Source of the DNA: UBA1724 sp963621575
GTDB lineage: Bacteria > Verrucomicrobiota > Lentisphaeria > Oligosphaerales > Oligosphaeraceae
Length of the DNA stretch: 63,574 nt
Reading direction: 5' to 3'
Assembly: GCA_963621575.1 (NCBI GenBank)
Contig: CAVFEH010000014.1
Span: 1 to 63,574 of the forward strand
Below are positions 16,712 to 25,787 of this stretch, piece after piece. The notes below the pieces were generated by a model, which made no database searches, was not told the origin of the DNA, and saw only the letters and a program-made list of their open reading frames with translations. How positions within the stretch are numbered: position 1 is the first letter of the stretch; each line of letters begins with the position of its first letter. A program made the translations under genes and the position numbers.

Positions 16712-17457
16712 CAAGGCGCGTTTTTGGGGGCGGATGCGGGTTGCCGTCGTGCCATGAGCTCCTTCCGGAGGGGCTCGTCGTAGTGCTCCAGGGCGTACCG
16801 GAGGGTGGTGCGGGGGAGCTGGAGGCGGCATTTCCGGAGAAACGCGGTGAGGGCCTCCCGGTCTTGCTTCCCGACCTCCCGAAGCATCCATCCGCAGGCC
16901 TTGTGCATGAGGTCGTGGGGATGGCGGAGATATTTTTCCACCAGCTGGAAGGTGGGTGTGAAGTCGTGGTGCTTGATGAGGGGCCAGGTGCCCACGACGG
17001 CGATGCGGTTCTCCCACATCCCGGCGCTTTCGGCGTAGTGCCGGATGACCTCCGGACCGTGTGCCAGGGCGTGGAGCCCCACGATGCCCGGTGCGGAGTT
17101 GTCGACGAGGTCCCAGTTGTTGATGCGGCCGTCGTCCGCCGCCTGCTGATAGAGCGCTGCGACCTCCTCCCGGACCTCCGGCGTCCCCCTGCGATACCGC
17201 TCCACCAGCAGGAGGAGCCCGCAAAGCCGCGCCTCGTGCCAGGGACTCCATGAGAGTTCGCGGATCTGCGGCAGCGCCATTCCCCGGAACTCCCGGACGA
17301 GTTCCCGGCAGCGGGGATTGCCGACGCCCAGGAAACGGTCGCCTTCCCCGTAGCCGCCTTTCTCCGCCTGGAGGTATTTCTTCAGCCACGCCGCCTTTGT
17401 CTTGTCTCCAGAGGCGCGCAGGATGGATAGCAATGTTTTTGCGGGGGCGGTTTGCAT
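16711..17457 (-). CDS. DNA alkylation repair protein (AlkD-like)
   Basis: A 248-residue HEAT-repeat DNA glycosylase of the AlkD family, which removes N3- and N7-alkylated purines. The diagnostic block is NNWDLVDNSA (about residues 113-122), with Asp116 at the family's catalytic position. Other matches are KTKAAWLKKYLQ near the N-terminus, LREVGKQD and RYALEHYDE. The open frame extends far upstream antisense to the adenine deaminase gene. The ATG at 17457 is the natural start because it gives normal family length. It is divergent from the adenine deaminase gene across 210 nt. Confidence 0.9.
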   Translation of the reverse strand: MQTAPAKTLLSILRASGDKTKAAWLKKYLQAEKGGYGEGDRFLGVGNPRCRELVREFRGMALPQIRELSWSPWHEARLCGLLLLVERYRRGTPEVREEVAALYQQAADDGRINNWDLVDNSAPGIVGLHALAHGPEVIRHYAESAGMWENRIAVVGTWPLIKHHDFTPTFQLVEKYLRHPHDLMHKACGWMLREVGKQDREALTAFLRKCRLQLPRTTLRYALEHYDEPLRKELMARRQPASAPKNAP

Positions 17458-17667
17458 GGCGGGAAAAGTGGAAAGCCCTGTTGTTTGTCGCGGGGGCAAT
17501 ATGATTCCTTGGCGGCGGGCGGGTGCGCCGACTACGCGGGGGCCACGCGCCACTAGCCACTTTTTCCGTGTTATGTTATGCGGTATTTTCCCCCTGTTCC
17601 ACCCCCGTTCCGGGGCGAAGCCCATCTTTTTCCCCTCCGCGAAACACCCCCCCAAAGATTTCCAGCC

Positions 17668-19347
17668 ATGTCCATGACGGAACGCATCCAGGTGGCCATG
17701 AAGGAGATTCCCGCCTCCCTCATCCTTCGCAACGTGCGGATTTTCCACCTCACCACGGGGGAGGTGGAAGAGAACGATATTGTCCTGGACGACGAGGGGA
17801 TGATTGCGGCGGTGGGCCGCGGCTACGAGGGGCGGCGCGTCATAGACGGCCGGGGCGCCTACGCGGTTCCCGGCTTTGTCGATGCCCATTTCCATTTGGA
17901 GTCCACTCTGACGACTCCCCGGCTCTATCAGCAGAATGCGACGGCCCATGGCGTGACCACGGCGGTCTGCGATCCCCACGAGCTGGCCAATGTGGTGGGC
18001 GAGGCGGCCTTCGACTTCTATCTGAAATCCGCCGCGGCCATGCGGATGTCCCTGGTCGTCCGCCTTTCTTCCTGCGTGCCTGCCACCGGCCTTGAGACCA
18101 GTGGCGCCGTCATTGACGCCGCGGCGCTGGAACGTTGGCGCGCGGCCCGTCCCGGGCTGGGACTGGGGGAGTTCATGAATGTCCCCGGCGTCGTCTGGCG
18201 GGATCCCGCAGTGATCCGGAAGCTCCTTCCCGGCGGATTCGTGGACGGACACTGCCCCGGCGCCACCGGAGAGACGCTCAATGCCTACTGTTCCACGGGC
18301 ATCCGCAACGACCACGAGTGCTCCACCGTGACGGAGGCCATGGAGAAGCTCCGCCGGGGCATGCAGATCTTCATCCGCGAGGGCAGCGCCGCCCGCAACC
18401 TGGACGCCCTCATGCCGCTGCTCACCCTGGAGAATTCCATGCAGCTGGCCTTCTGCACCGACGACCAGTCCCCCCTCGACCGGCAGGAGCGCGGGCACAT
18501 CGATTCCATGGTCCGCCGCGCCATCGCCGCCGGAGTCTCCCCCCTGGTGGCCTATCGCGTGGCCAGCTTCTCCGCCGCCCGCGGACTGGAGCTGTGGGAC
18601 CGGGGGCTCATCGCCCCCGGACGCCGCGGCGACATCGTGCTGCTCTCCAACCTGGAGGAGTGCCGCATTCAACAGGTCTTCGTGAGGGGGCTCCCCCAGG
18701 AGGAGCTTTGGAATGGTGAGGATCCCGCACGCTATCCCTCCCCGGAGGCCTTCCGGAACACCGTCAAATGCCGCGCCGTCACCGCGGAGGACTTCCCCAT
18801 GCCGCCCCGGGACGACACGAAGCGCCTTGTCATGGGTGTGCGGGACGGGGATTTGGCCACCGACCGCCTGGAGCTCTCCACCCGGGAGCCCGATGTCCTG
18901 CCCCTGGCCGTGGTGGAGCGCCATGGGCGCAACGGCAACATTGGCCACGGGCTGGTCCACGGTTTCCAGTTGAAGGGCGGCGCCATCGCCTCCACCGTGG
19001 GGCACGACAGCCACAACATCTGTGTCGTGGGCGCCTCCTCCCAGGCCATGGCGGACGCCGTCAACGCCCTTCGGGAAAGCCAGGGCGGTTTTGTGGTGGT
19101 GTCCCCCGATGGCGGGAAGGCCCTCCTGCCCCTCCCGCTGGGGGGTCTCTTTACCGACGCTTCCACCGACGCCCTCGTCGAGAATCTCCGCGTCCTCCAC
19201 AAGGCCGCCCTGGAGCTGGGCTGCCCCCTCCGGGATCCCTTCCTCCAGCTGGCGTTTCTGCCGCTCCCCGTCATCCCGCACCTGAAGCTCACGGACCGCG
19301 GACTGGTGGATGTGGACGCCTTCCAGCTCCTTCCGCCCGTCTACTGA
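17668..19347 (+). CDS. ade: Adenine deaminase
   Basis: Converts adenine to hypoxanthine and ammonia. The 559-residue amidohydrolase has the metal-binding PGFVDAHFHLEST block (about 68-80), DPHELANV, GHCPGATGE, NDHECST and the late TVGHDSHN, all typical of Ade. The start at 17668 (alternative 17674) gives normal length; the longer frame adds a proline-rich leader. An extended -10 (TG-T-TATGTT, to 17577) lies in the divergent region. It is followed after 131 nt by an NCS2 purine permease, forming an adenine uptake and deamination pair. Confidence 0.95.
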   Translation: MSMTERIQVAMKEIPASLILRNVRIFHLTTGEVEENDIVLDDEGMIAAVGRGYEGRRVIDGRGAYAVPGFVDAHFHLESTLTTPRLYQQNATAHGVTTAVCDPHELANVVGEAAFDFYLKSAAAMRMSLVVRLSSCVPATGLETSGAVIDAAALERWRAARPGLGLGEFMNVPGVVWRDPAVIRKLLPGGFVDGHCPGATGETLNAYCSTGIRNDHECSTVTEAMEKLRRGMQIFIREGSAARNLDALMPLLTLENSMQLAFCTDDQSPLDRQERGHIDSMVRRAIAAGVSPLVAYRVASFSAARGLELWDRGLIAPGRRGDIVLLSNLEECRIQQVFVRGLPQEELWNGEDPARYPSPEAFRNTVKCRAVTAEDFPMPPRDDTKRLVMGVRDGDLATDRLELSTREPDVLPLAVVERHGRNGNIGHGLVHGFQLKGGAIASTVGHDSHNICVVGASSQAMADAVNALRESQGGFVVVSPDGGKALLPLPLGGLFTDASTDALVENLRVLHKAALELGCPLRDPFLQLAFLPLPVIPHLKLTDRGLVDVDAFQLLPPVY

Positions 19348-19478
19348 CACGGCGCGCACCCGCCCGAACGCCCGGCGCCCGCGGCCATCGCGCGACAGCC
19401 CCCCCCTTTTGCCTTCCGTTCCCAGCCTCCGAAGTTTTTCTTTTTCTTTTTCAACCAACACACAATCAAGGAGAGTCC

Positions 19479-20882
19479 ATGTCCGACTTCTTCAAACTGC
19501 AAGAGAACAAGACCACCGCTGGCCGCGAAATGCTGGCCGGCGTCACCACCTTCCTCGCCATGGCGTACATCCTGGCGGTGAACCCCAACATCCTTGGGGC
19601 CACCGGCATGCCCGCCGGCGGCGTATTCGTGGCCACCGCCATCGCCTCCTTCGTCGGCACATGCTTCATGGCGCTGTTCGCCAACTACCCCTTCGCCCTG
19701 GCTCCCGGAATGGGCCTGAACGCCTATTTCGCCTACACCGTGGTGCTGAGCATGGGCTACTCCTGGCAGATCGCGCTGCTGGCCGTCTTCATCGAGGGCA
19801 TCATCTTCATCATCCTCTCCCTGACCAAGATCCGCGAGGCCCTCTTCAACAGCATTCCCCTGAGCCTGAAGGCCGCCATCAGCGTGGGCATCGGCCTCTT
19901 CATCGCCTTCATCGCCCTGCAGGGCGCCCACATCATCGTGGACAATCCCGCCACCCTGCTCTCCCTGCAGAACTTCAACAGCGGCAACATGAACAACCAC
20001 GGCATCTGCGCCGTGCTGGCCATCGTGGGCACCATCATCACCGGCTGGATGGTGGCCAAGGGCGTCCGCGGCTCCATCCTGCTGGGCATCCTGATCACCT
20101 GGATCCTGGGCATCGTCTGCCAGCTGGCCGGACTCTATGTGGTGACCCCCGAGCTGAACTGCTTCAGCCTCATCCCCACCCTCTCCTTCAGCACCTTCAC
20201 CGACTCCTTCAAGCAGTTCACCTCCATCTTCGGAAGCTGCTTCGACTCCGCCCAGTGGACCCTCCGCGGCTCCGAAACCACGGGAGCCGCCCTGCTCAAG
20301 TCCCTGGATTTCGTGGTCGTGATCTTCGCCTTCATGTTTGTTGACATCTTCGACACCCTTGGCACCCTCATCGGCGTATCCACCAAGGCCGGCATGCTCG
20401 ACAAGGAAGGCAAGCTGCCCCGCATCAAGGGCGCCCTGCTCTCCGACGCCCTGGCGACCTCCGTCGGCGCCGTCCTCGGCACCTCCACCGTCACCACCTT
20501 CGTGGAATCCGCTTCCGGCGTCTCCGAGGGCGGCCGCACCGGTCTCACGGCCCTGACCACCGCGTTCCTCTTCCTCATCGCCATCATCTTCGCCCCCATC
20601 TTCCTGGCCATCCCCGGCTTCGCCACCGCACCCGCCCTCATCATCGTGGGATTCTACATGTTCTCCGGCGTGGCCCAGATCGCCTTTGACGACTACCTGA
20701 ACTCCATCCCCTGCTACCTCGCGATCCTGGTCATGCCCATGGCATACAGCATCTCCGAGGGCATCTGCGCCGGCGTGATCAGCTGGACCATCCTGAACTT
20801 CTTCTCCAGCCGCCGCAAGGACATCAGCCCCATCATGTATGTGCTGACCATCCTCTTCCTGGCCAAGTACGTGGTGCTCTAG
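19479..20882 (+). CDS. NCS2 family purine permease (AzgA-like)
   Basis: A 467-residue membrane transporter of the COG2252 group (adenine, guanine, hypoxanthine). The N-terminal REMLAGVTTFLAMAYILAVNP and ALAPGMGLNAYFAY blocks are diagnostic, as are FVDIFDTLGTLIGV and TSTVTTFVESASGV. About a dozen hydrophobic segments are visible. The start at 19479 is supported by AAGGAG just upstream; the longer frame is a shadow. Position after ade suggests adenine as substrate. A terminator follows. Confidence 0.93.
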   Translation: MSDFFKLQENKTTAGREMLAGVTTFLAMAYILAVNPNILGATGMPAGGVFVATAIASFVGTCFMALFANYPFALAPGMGLNAYFAYTVVLSMGYSWQIALLAVFIEGIIFIILSLTKIREALFNSIPLSLKAAISVGIGLFIAFIALQGAHIIVDNPATLLSLQNFNSGNMNNHGICAVLAIVGTIITGWMVAKGVRGSILLGILITWILGIVCQLAGLYVVTPELNCFSLIPTLSFSTFTDSFKQFTSIFGSCFDSAQWTLRGSETTGAALLKSLDFVVVIFAFMFVDIFDTLGTLIGVSTKAGMLDKEGKLPRIKGALLSDALATSVGAVLGTSTVTTFVESASGVSEGGRTGLTALTTAFLFLIAIIFAPIFLAIPGFATAPALIIVGFYMFSGVAQIAFDDYLNSIPCYLAILVMPMAYSISEGICAGVISWTILNFFSSRRKDISPIMYVLTILFLAKYVVL

Positions 20883-20904
20883 CAGCCCGGCCCACCCCCA
20901 CGGA

Positions 20905-20948
20905 CGGACGCCGGAGGAATCCCCCCGGCGTCCGCCCGCGCGTTTTTT
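20905..20948 (+). terminator. Intrinsic terminator after the purine permease
   Basis: CGGACGCCGG (20905-20914) pairs perfectly with CCGGCGTCCG (20925-20934). After a short C/G stretch comes a run of six T (20943-20948), 13 nt before the next ATG. Confidence 0.75.
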
Positions 20949-20961
20949 GCATCCAGGCTTT

Positions 20962-22125
20962 ATGACGATCCATCCCCTCCAGCAGTCCCTGGCCACGCCC
21001 CGTTTCCTGGGCGTGGAGAACGCGGACGCCCTGAAGGCCGAGCTCCGGCAGATTTTGTCGGAATCGGATGCCTTTGGGCTGGATTGGGATGGCGCGTGGC
21101 TGGAGAAGGTCTTTGCGGCCTACCAGCAACCCCATCGATATTTTCACAATTTGAGCCATTTGCGGGAGGTGTGCCGTCTGGTGCTCCGTCTGGGGCTGGC
21201 GAAACGCTCCACTGCTGAACTCCTGCTCTCGGCGCTCTTCCATGACGTCTATTGGTTCCCCCAGTGCAAGCGCAACGAGGCCCATTCCGCAGAGGTCTTC
21301 GATCTGCTGCGTCCCTCCCTGGGTGCCGAGCTCCCCGAGGCGTCGGTGAAGACCATCCACCAGGTCATTCTCTCCTCGAAGGGGCAGAAGCCCGTCAGCG
21401 AGCGTGCCGTCAAGTTCCATGAATGCGACTGCCAGGTGCTGCTGCACGGGAGCCCCGTGGATCTGCTGGCATACGAATTCCAGATCTTCCGTGAATTCCA
21501 GTATTTGGACATTGAGGACTACCGGAAGGGCCGCGCCAGCTTCTTCGACCGCTTCAGCCGCCGTTTCCCCGAATGCCGCAAGAACATGCGCTTCCTGATC
21601 GAATACCTGGAGCGCCGCCGGCCCCGCGTGGGAATCTACGCCGGATCCTTCAACCCCTTCCACATCGGGCACCTCTCCATTCTCCAGAAGGCAGAGCTCA
21701 TGTTCGACAAGGTCATTGTGGCCGTGGGCGTCAATCCCGAAAAAGGCGCTTCGCCCCAGGACCGAAAGGGGCGCCGGGAGGCCGAAAAGATCCGCGACGA
21801 CACGCTGCCCTTCCACGAGGTGGTCTTTTTCGACAACCTCATGGTGGACCTCCTGGAACAGGAGTCGAAATTCTGTGATGTGACCCTGGTGCGGGGGCTT
21901 CGCAACGGCTACGACCTGGACTACGAGACCAGCCAGCAGTGCTTCATGCAGGAGATGCGCCCCGAGACACGCTCCGTCTACATCCCCTGCGACAAGGCCC
22001 TGGAGCATATCTCCTCCTCCGCCCTGCGGGGACTGCGGGTCTTCGACTGCCACGGGCGCGAGGAGATCTATTTCCCCCATCTCTACGACTATTACGGCAA
22101 GAGCGTCCAGGAGCTCTTCGGCTGA
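20962..22125 (+). CDS. HD-domain protein fused to CoaD (pantetheine-phosphate adenylyltransferase)
   Basis: A 387-residue two-domain protein. Residues 1-215 match the small HD-superfamily group COG4339: His62 region HRYFHNLSHL, the HD pair at 94-95 (ALFHDVYWFP) and NEAHSAEVF. Residues 222-387 match CoaD, which makes dephospho-CoA from 4'-phosphopantetheine and ATP. CoaD blocks are YAGSFNPFHIGH (HIGH at 234-237), VAVGVNPEK, LVRGLRNGYDLDYE and the ISSS block at 350-353. Both domains keep their key residues, so both may be active. The ATG at 20962 is preferred over TTG 20947. ABC ATPase gene follows 7 nt after the stop. Confidence 0.85.
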   Translation: MTIHPLQQSLATPRFLGVENADALKAELRQILSESDAFGLDWDGAWLEKVFAAYQQPHRYFHNLSHLREVCRLVLRLGLAKRSTAELLLSALFHDVYWFPQCKRNEAHSAEVFDLLRPSLGAELPEASVKTIHQVILSSKGQKPVSERAVKFHECDCQVLLHGSPVDLLAYEFQIFREFQYLDIEDYRKGRASFFDRFSRRFPECRKNMRFLIEYLERRRPRVGIYAGSFNPFHIGHLSILQKAELMFDKVIVAVGVNPEKGASPQDRKGRREAEKIRDDTLPFHEVVFFDNLMVDLLEQESKFCDVTLVRGLRNGYDLDYETSQQCFMQEMRPETRSVYIPCDKALEHISSSALRGLRVFDCHGREEIYFPHLYDYYGKSVQELFG

Positions 22126-22132
22126 CCTCCCC

Positions 22133-23125
22133 ATGCTCGCCTGCCGGGACCTGAAAGTCTGGTATCCCATCCGACGGGGAATCCTCAACCGCGTGGCGGG
22201 TCATGTCCGCGCCGTGGACGGCGTGAGCCTCTCCCTGCCCCCCGGCGAGACCCTGGGGCTGGTGGGCGAATCCGGCTGCGGAAAGACCACCCTGGGACGC
22301 GCCCTGGTGGGACTGGAAAAGCCCACTGCCGGCGCCGTGGAATGGAACGGGATCCCCTTTGATTCCCTCAAGGGGAAGGAGCGCCGGCACGCCCGCCGGA
22401 ATCTCCAGATGGTCTTCCAGGACCCCTTCTCCTCCTTGGACCCCCGCATGAGCGCCCTGGAGATCGTCACCGAGGGACTGGAGGCCTATCATCTCTACAA
22501 GCCCGGCGAAAGCCGCCGGGAGGCCGCATTGCGTCTTCTGCAGGAAGTGGGGCTGGGGCAGGAGGCGCTCTATCGCTACCCCCATGAATTCTCTGGCGGA
22601 CAGCGCCAGCGGCTCTCCATCGCCCGCGCCCTGGCGTTGGAGCCGGAGGTGCTGGTCTGCGACGAGCCGGTCTCCGCCCTGGATGTCTCCGTCCAGGCGC
22701 AGGTGATCCGGTTGCTGGCGGAGCTGCAGAGGAAGCGGGGGCTCTCCTATCTTTTCATTTCCCACGATTTGAGCGTGGTGCGCCTGCTGGCCCGGCGTGT
22801 GGCGGTGATGTATCTGGGGCGCGTGGTGGAGGAGGGCGACGCCCGGGAGGTTCTCGTCAATCCCCTGCATCCCTACACACAGGCGCTGGTCTCTGCCATC
22901 CCCGTCCCCGGAAAGTCTGATCCCTCCAGGAGAATATTGCTTCAGGGGGAGCTCCCCAGTCCCTCCCATCCCCCCCGGGGATGCCCCTTCCATACCCGCT
23001 GCCCCCGCGCAATCCCGCAATGCCGGGAATGCCGTCCGGAACTGGCCGCCGTCGAAGGCGGCACCCGGAAAGTGGCCTGCGTCCGCGTCAGCGCCGGCAA
23101 AGAAAGCAGCGCCAGTCGCCTGTGA
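22133..23125 (+). CDS. Oligopeptide/dipeptide ABC transporter ATPase (DppF/OppF-like)
   Basis: A 330-residue ATPase. Walker A is GESGCGKTT (45-53), the Q-loop is MVFQDPFSSLDPRM, the signature is FSGGQRQR, and Walker B is VLVCDEPVSALD. The C-terminal oligopeptide-type extension carries HPYTQALVSAIP and the cysteine motif CPFHTRCP. It energises import of peptides or similar solutes. No permease, binding protein or DppD partner is in the window, so it must work with components encoded elsewhere. Its 3' end overlaps the convergent methyltransferase gene by 38 nt. Confidence 0.92.
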   Translation: MLACRDLKVWYPIRRGILNRVAGHVRAVDGVSLSLPPGETLGLVGESGCGKTTLGRALVGLEKPTAGAVEWNGIPFDSLKGKERRHARRNLQMVFQDPFSSLDPRMSALEIVTEGLEAYHLYKPGESRREAALRLLQEVGLGQEALYRYPHEFSGGQRQRLSIARALALEPEVLVCDEPVSALDVSVQAQVIRLLAELQRKRGLSYLFISHDLSVVRLLARRVAVMYLGRVVEEGDAREVLVNPLHPYTQALVSAIPVPGKSDPSRRILLQGELPSPSHPPRGCPFHTRCPRAIPQCRECRPELAAVEGGTRKVACVRVSAGKESSASRL

Positions 23126-23990
23126 TTCTCCATCCGCGCGTGGCGGCGCGTTGCATGAGGTCTTCGGTGGCGGCCTGCCAGCCGGTGTGGAAGGCGTTTG
23201 CCAGGGCGGCGGCGCCGCCGGGGGCGAGGGCGCTGTCCAGCAGGTCCAGGAATTTCTCCAGGTCTCCGGGGCGATGGAGGAAGCGTCCGCCTGCCAGGCC
23301 GTTGCAGAGGATTTGGCCGTATTGTTCCCGGGGGTGGAATTCCAGGATGTTCGCCGTCTGGAAGTCCGCGGGGATGGCGTCGTAGAGGCGGAAGAGCGTA
23401 TTGCGCCTGGAGTCGTGGGGGAGGTGTCGGTGATTCGCCATCCAGACCTCCAGGGGTTCGCCGGTGACGCCAAAAACTCGTGTGGCGCCGGTGTGTTGGG
23501 CGGCCTCCAGGGTGCCCAGCCCCACGCCGCATCCCAGGTCCAGGAGGCTGCCGCAGGGGCGGAGCTGTGCCATCTGCCGGGGATAGCGTCCCGGAGTGGT
23601 CCCGAAGCGCGGGGGATCGGCGCAGGCGCAGAAAAAGGGCAGGAGCTCCTCTTTTTTGAGGTCGCAGCGTCCCCGGAAGGGCTCTCCCAGCTCCTCCCAG
23701 AAGTCCAGGATGGTCTCCATTCCGGGGGAGTCCTCCCGGAGGAGGGCGGGGATCCATTCGGGGGAGGGCAGGGCCTGCCGCGCCACGGCGCGCAGGGATG
23801 CCGCGTATTCCCGCCACGGGAGATAGGTCTCCATGGTCATGCGCAGGTCGTGGCCGGCAACCATGCCCGGGGTCCATCGGACACCGCTGCGACTGTGCCA
23901 GGTTGACAGCGCCTCCCTCCACCGCCGGTTGTGCCGCGACAGCACCGCCTCCAGCGCAGGGGAATCCAGAATGGGGGAATCCCAGGACAT
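23088..23990 (-). CDS. Class I SAM-dependent methyltransferase
   Basis: A 300-residue protein. The C-terminal half is a Rossmann-type methyltransferase domain with motif I SLLDLGCGVGLGT (around residue 150), a following acidic turn in VFGVTGEPLE, and a late LDSALAPGGAAAL. The N-terminal 145 residues are not recognised and could bind the substrate. The acceptor is unknown. It lies 12 nt after recD on the same strand and is probably the last gene of the recCBD transcript. Confidence 0.82.
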   Translation of the reverse strand: MSWDSPILDSPALEAVLSRHNRRWREALSTWHSRSGVRWTPGMVAGHDLRMTMETYLPWREYAASLRAVARQALPSPEWIPALLREDSPGMETILDFWEELGEPFRGRCDLKKEELLPFFCACADPPRFGTTPGRYPRQMAQLRPCGSLLDLGCGVGLGTLEAAQHTGATRVFGVTGEPLEVWMANHRHLPHDSRRNTLFRLYDAIPADFQTANILEFHPREQYGQILCNGLAGGRFLHRPGDLEKFLDLLDSALAPGGAAALANAFHTGWQAATEDLMQRAATRGWRITGDWRCFLCRR

Positions 23991-24002
23991 GGCAAGACGC
24001 AG

Positions 24003-25775
24003 TCAAGGCTGTGCGGAACCCCATTCCCTGGCCAGGCCGGAGATGCGCTGCGTGATGGTTTCGACGGCCTTCTCCACGCTCTTCCGGGGCGCCCAGACAA
24101 GGCAGGATTTCCTGGCGCGGGTGATGGCGGTGTAGAGGAGGTTCTTGGTCAGCAGCGGGTTGTCCGGATTGTCAGGGAGGGTCACCAGGATGTGGTCGTA
24201 GGAGGAACCCTGGGATTTGTGGACGGTGATGGCGTAGGCCTCCTCGCATTGTTCCAGGAGTTGTGCGCAGGGGAAGGACTTGACGGCGTTCGTCTCCGGG
24301 CTCCCGGAGTGGTTCCGGAAGTAGACACGGTCCCCCAGGCGCACGCCGATGTCGCCATTCTGGATTCCCAGGACGGAGTCGTTGCGGGTGTTCATCAGCG
24401 GGACGCCGTTCCCGCCGTGCTCCTGGCCGAGGAGCTTCTTCATGCGCTGGTTCATGTTGCCGACGCCGAGGAGGCCGCCCCGCGTGGCGCAGAGGACCTT
24501 GAACTTCTCGTGGAATTCCAGCCACGCCAGCGCGTGGACCTCCGGGGATTCCCCCTCCTTCGGCAGGGGCGCCTCCAGGTTCAGACGGCGGACCCAGGCC
24601 GCCAACTCCGCCAAGATGGCTTTTTCGTCACCCATCCGCGGGGGGATCGCCCGGAAGGGGGCGTCGTCCGCGGCGTTGAAAAGGCGGTCGAGCATTGCTT
24701 CGCGCCGGGAGTCCTGGATGCCGGGCTCCCGGTCCGCCAGGTAGTGTGCGAATTCCACAAGGGCGCGGATCTCCTCGGAACGGAAATTCGTTCTCAATTT
24801 CTGGAGGCAATCGGAGTGTTTCTCCTCCAGGAATTTCACCAAGTCGGAGAAGACCACTCCGGTTTCCACGGCGTCCAATTGGTCTTTGTCGCCCAGCAGC
24901 AGGAGGCGGCCGTCTTCCGGAAGGGCATCCACGAGGCGGGAGAAGGTGACCAGGTCCACCATGGAGCTCTCGTCCACAACCACCAGCCGGCAGGGCAGGG
25001 GGGTGGCGTGGTGGTAGCGCGGGAGGCCGTTTCGCAGGAAGGAGATTCCCAGCAGTTTCTGGATGGTGCGGGGCTGGAGGGAGAGGAGGCGGTCGCGCGC
25101 GGCGGAGGCCTCCACATCCTTTAGTTCCTCCTGGAGGGCCTTCCGCATCTGTGCGGCGGCCTTTCCCGTGGGGGCGCACAGGCTGATGGAGAGTCCCGGA
25201 TTTCGCTGGAGTTCCAGGAGCAGGATGGCCCCCAGGGTGGTGGTCTTCCCCGTGCCGGGACCGCCCGTCAGGACCGCCAGGCGCTTTCCGGAACACTTTT
25301 TCACCGCATCCCGCTGCTCCTGGGATTTCTCGCTGGAGAGCTTCCTGGTGAGTCCGCGAATCGCCTCCTCCCCGGGCTCCGGAAAGTCATCCACCCGGTT
25401 GTTGGCCAGGCACGCGCTGACGAAGGCGCCGATGCGGTGTTCCGCCTGGCGGCATCGCGAGAGGTAGAGAAGGCCGGTGCCGCGGTTCCAGGCCAGGGGG
25501 TGGACGGGACGGGCCCAATCCTCGTTCTCTTCTAGACCCACCACGGTGGACCAGTCCTTGAGATGCCCCTCCAGGAGATCCTTGTCCTGGAGCACATCCA
25601 TGGCGGCATGGCCCTGTTCGTAGTGGCTCATGACATCGGCGGCGAGGGCGCGGAGCCCGTCTGCGTCTTTTGTCACGCCCCCCCGGCGGATGAGCATGTC
25701 GGCGAACTCCTCCGCCAGGACGGAGAACTTCGGGCTTTCTGTGGAATTGCTGGTTTCACGCATGGCTGTATTCAT
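24003..25775 (-). CDS. recD: Exodeoxyribonuclease V alpha subunit RecD
   Basis: The 5'-3' helicase subunit of RecBCD, which processes double-strand breaks. The 590-residue superfamily 1 helicase has Walker A GGPGTGKT (171-178), motif II VVDESSMVD, the block LLLGDKDQL and the late YAITVHKSQGSSYDHI and NLLYTAITRAR. The ATG at 25775 lies 12 nt after recB; ATG 25763 is an alternative. The gene order recC-recB-recD supports the assignment over RecD2. Confidence 0.95.
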   Translation of the reverse strand: MNTAMRETSNSTESPKFSVLAEEFADMLIRRGGVTKDADGLRALAADVMSHYEQGHAAMDVLQDKDLLEGHLKDWSTVVGLEENEDWARPVHPLAWNRGTGLLYLSRCRQAEHRIGAFVSACLANNRVDDFPEPGEEAIRGLTRKLSSEKSQEQRDAVKKCSGKRLAVLTGGPGTGKTTTLGAILLLELQRNPGLSISLCAPTGKAAAQMRKALQEELKDVEASAARDRLLSLQPRTIQKLLGISFLRNGLPRYHHATPLPCRLVVVDESSMVDLVTFSRLVDALPEDGRLLLLGDKDQLDAVETGVVFSDLVKFLEEKHSDCLQKLRTNFRSEEIRALVEFAHYLADREPGIQDSRREAMLDRLFNAADDAPFRAIPPRMGDEKAILAELAAWVRRLNLEAPLPKEGESPEVHALAWLEFHEKFKVLCATRGGLLGVGNMNQRMKKLLGQEHGGNGVPLMNTRNDSVLGIQNGDIGVRLGDRVYFRNHSGSPETNAVKSFPCAQLLEQCEEAYAITVHKSQGSSYDHILVTLPDNPDNPLLTKNLLYTAITRARKSCLVWAPRKSVEKAVETITQRISGLAREWGSAQP

Positions 25776-25787
25776 GGGGCAAAATGG

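Noticed and set aside
17458..19461. Upstream extension of the AlkD frame to 916 residues
   Set aside because: The added part is antisense to adenine deaminase; AlkD homology starts only at the ATG at 17457.
20947..20961. TTG start for the HD-CoaD gene
   Set aside because: The TTG lies in the terminator T-run; ATG 20962 is a better start and the first residues show no conservation.
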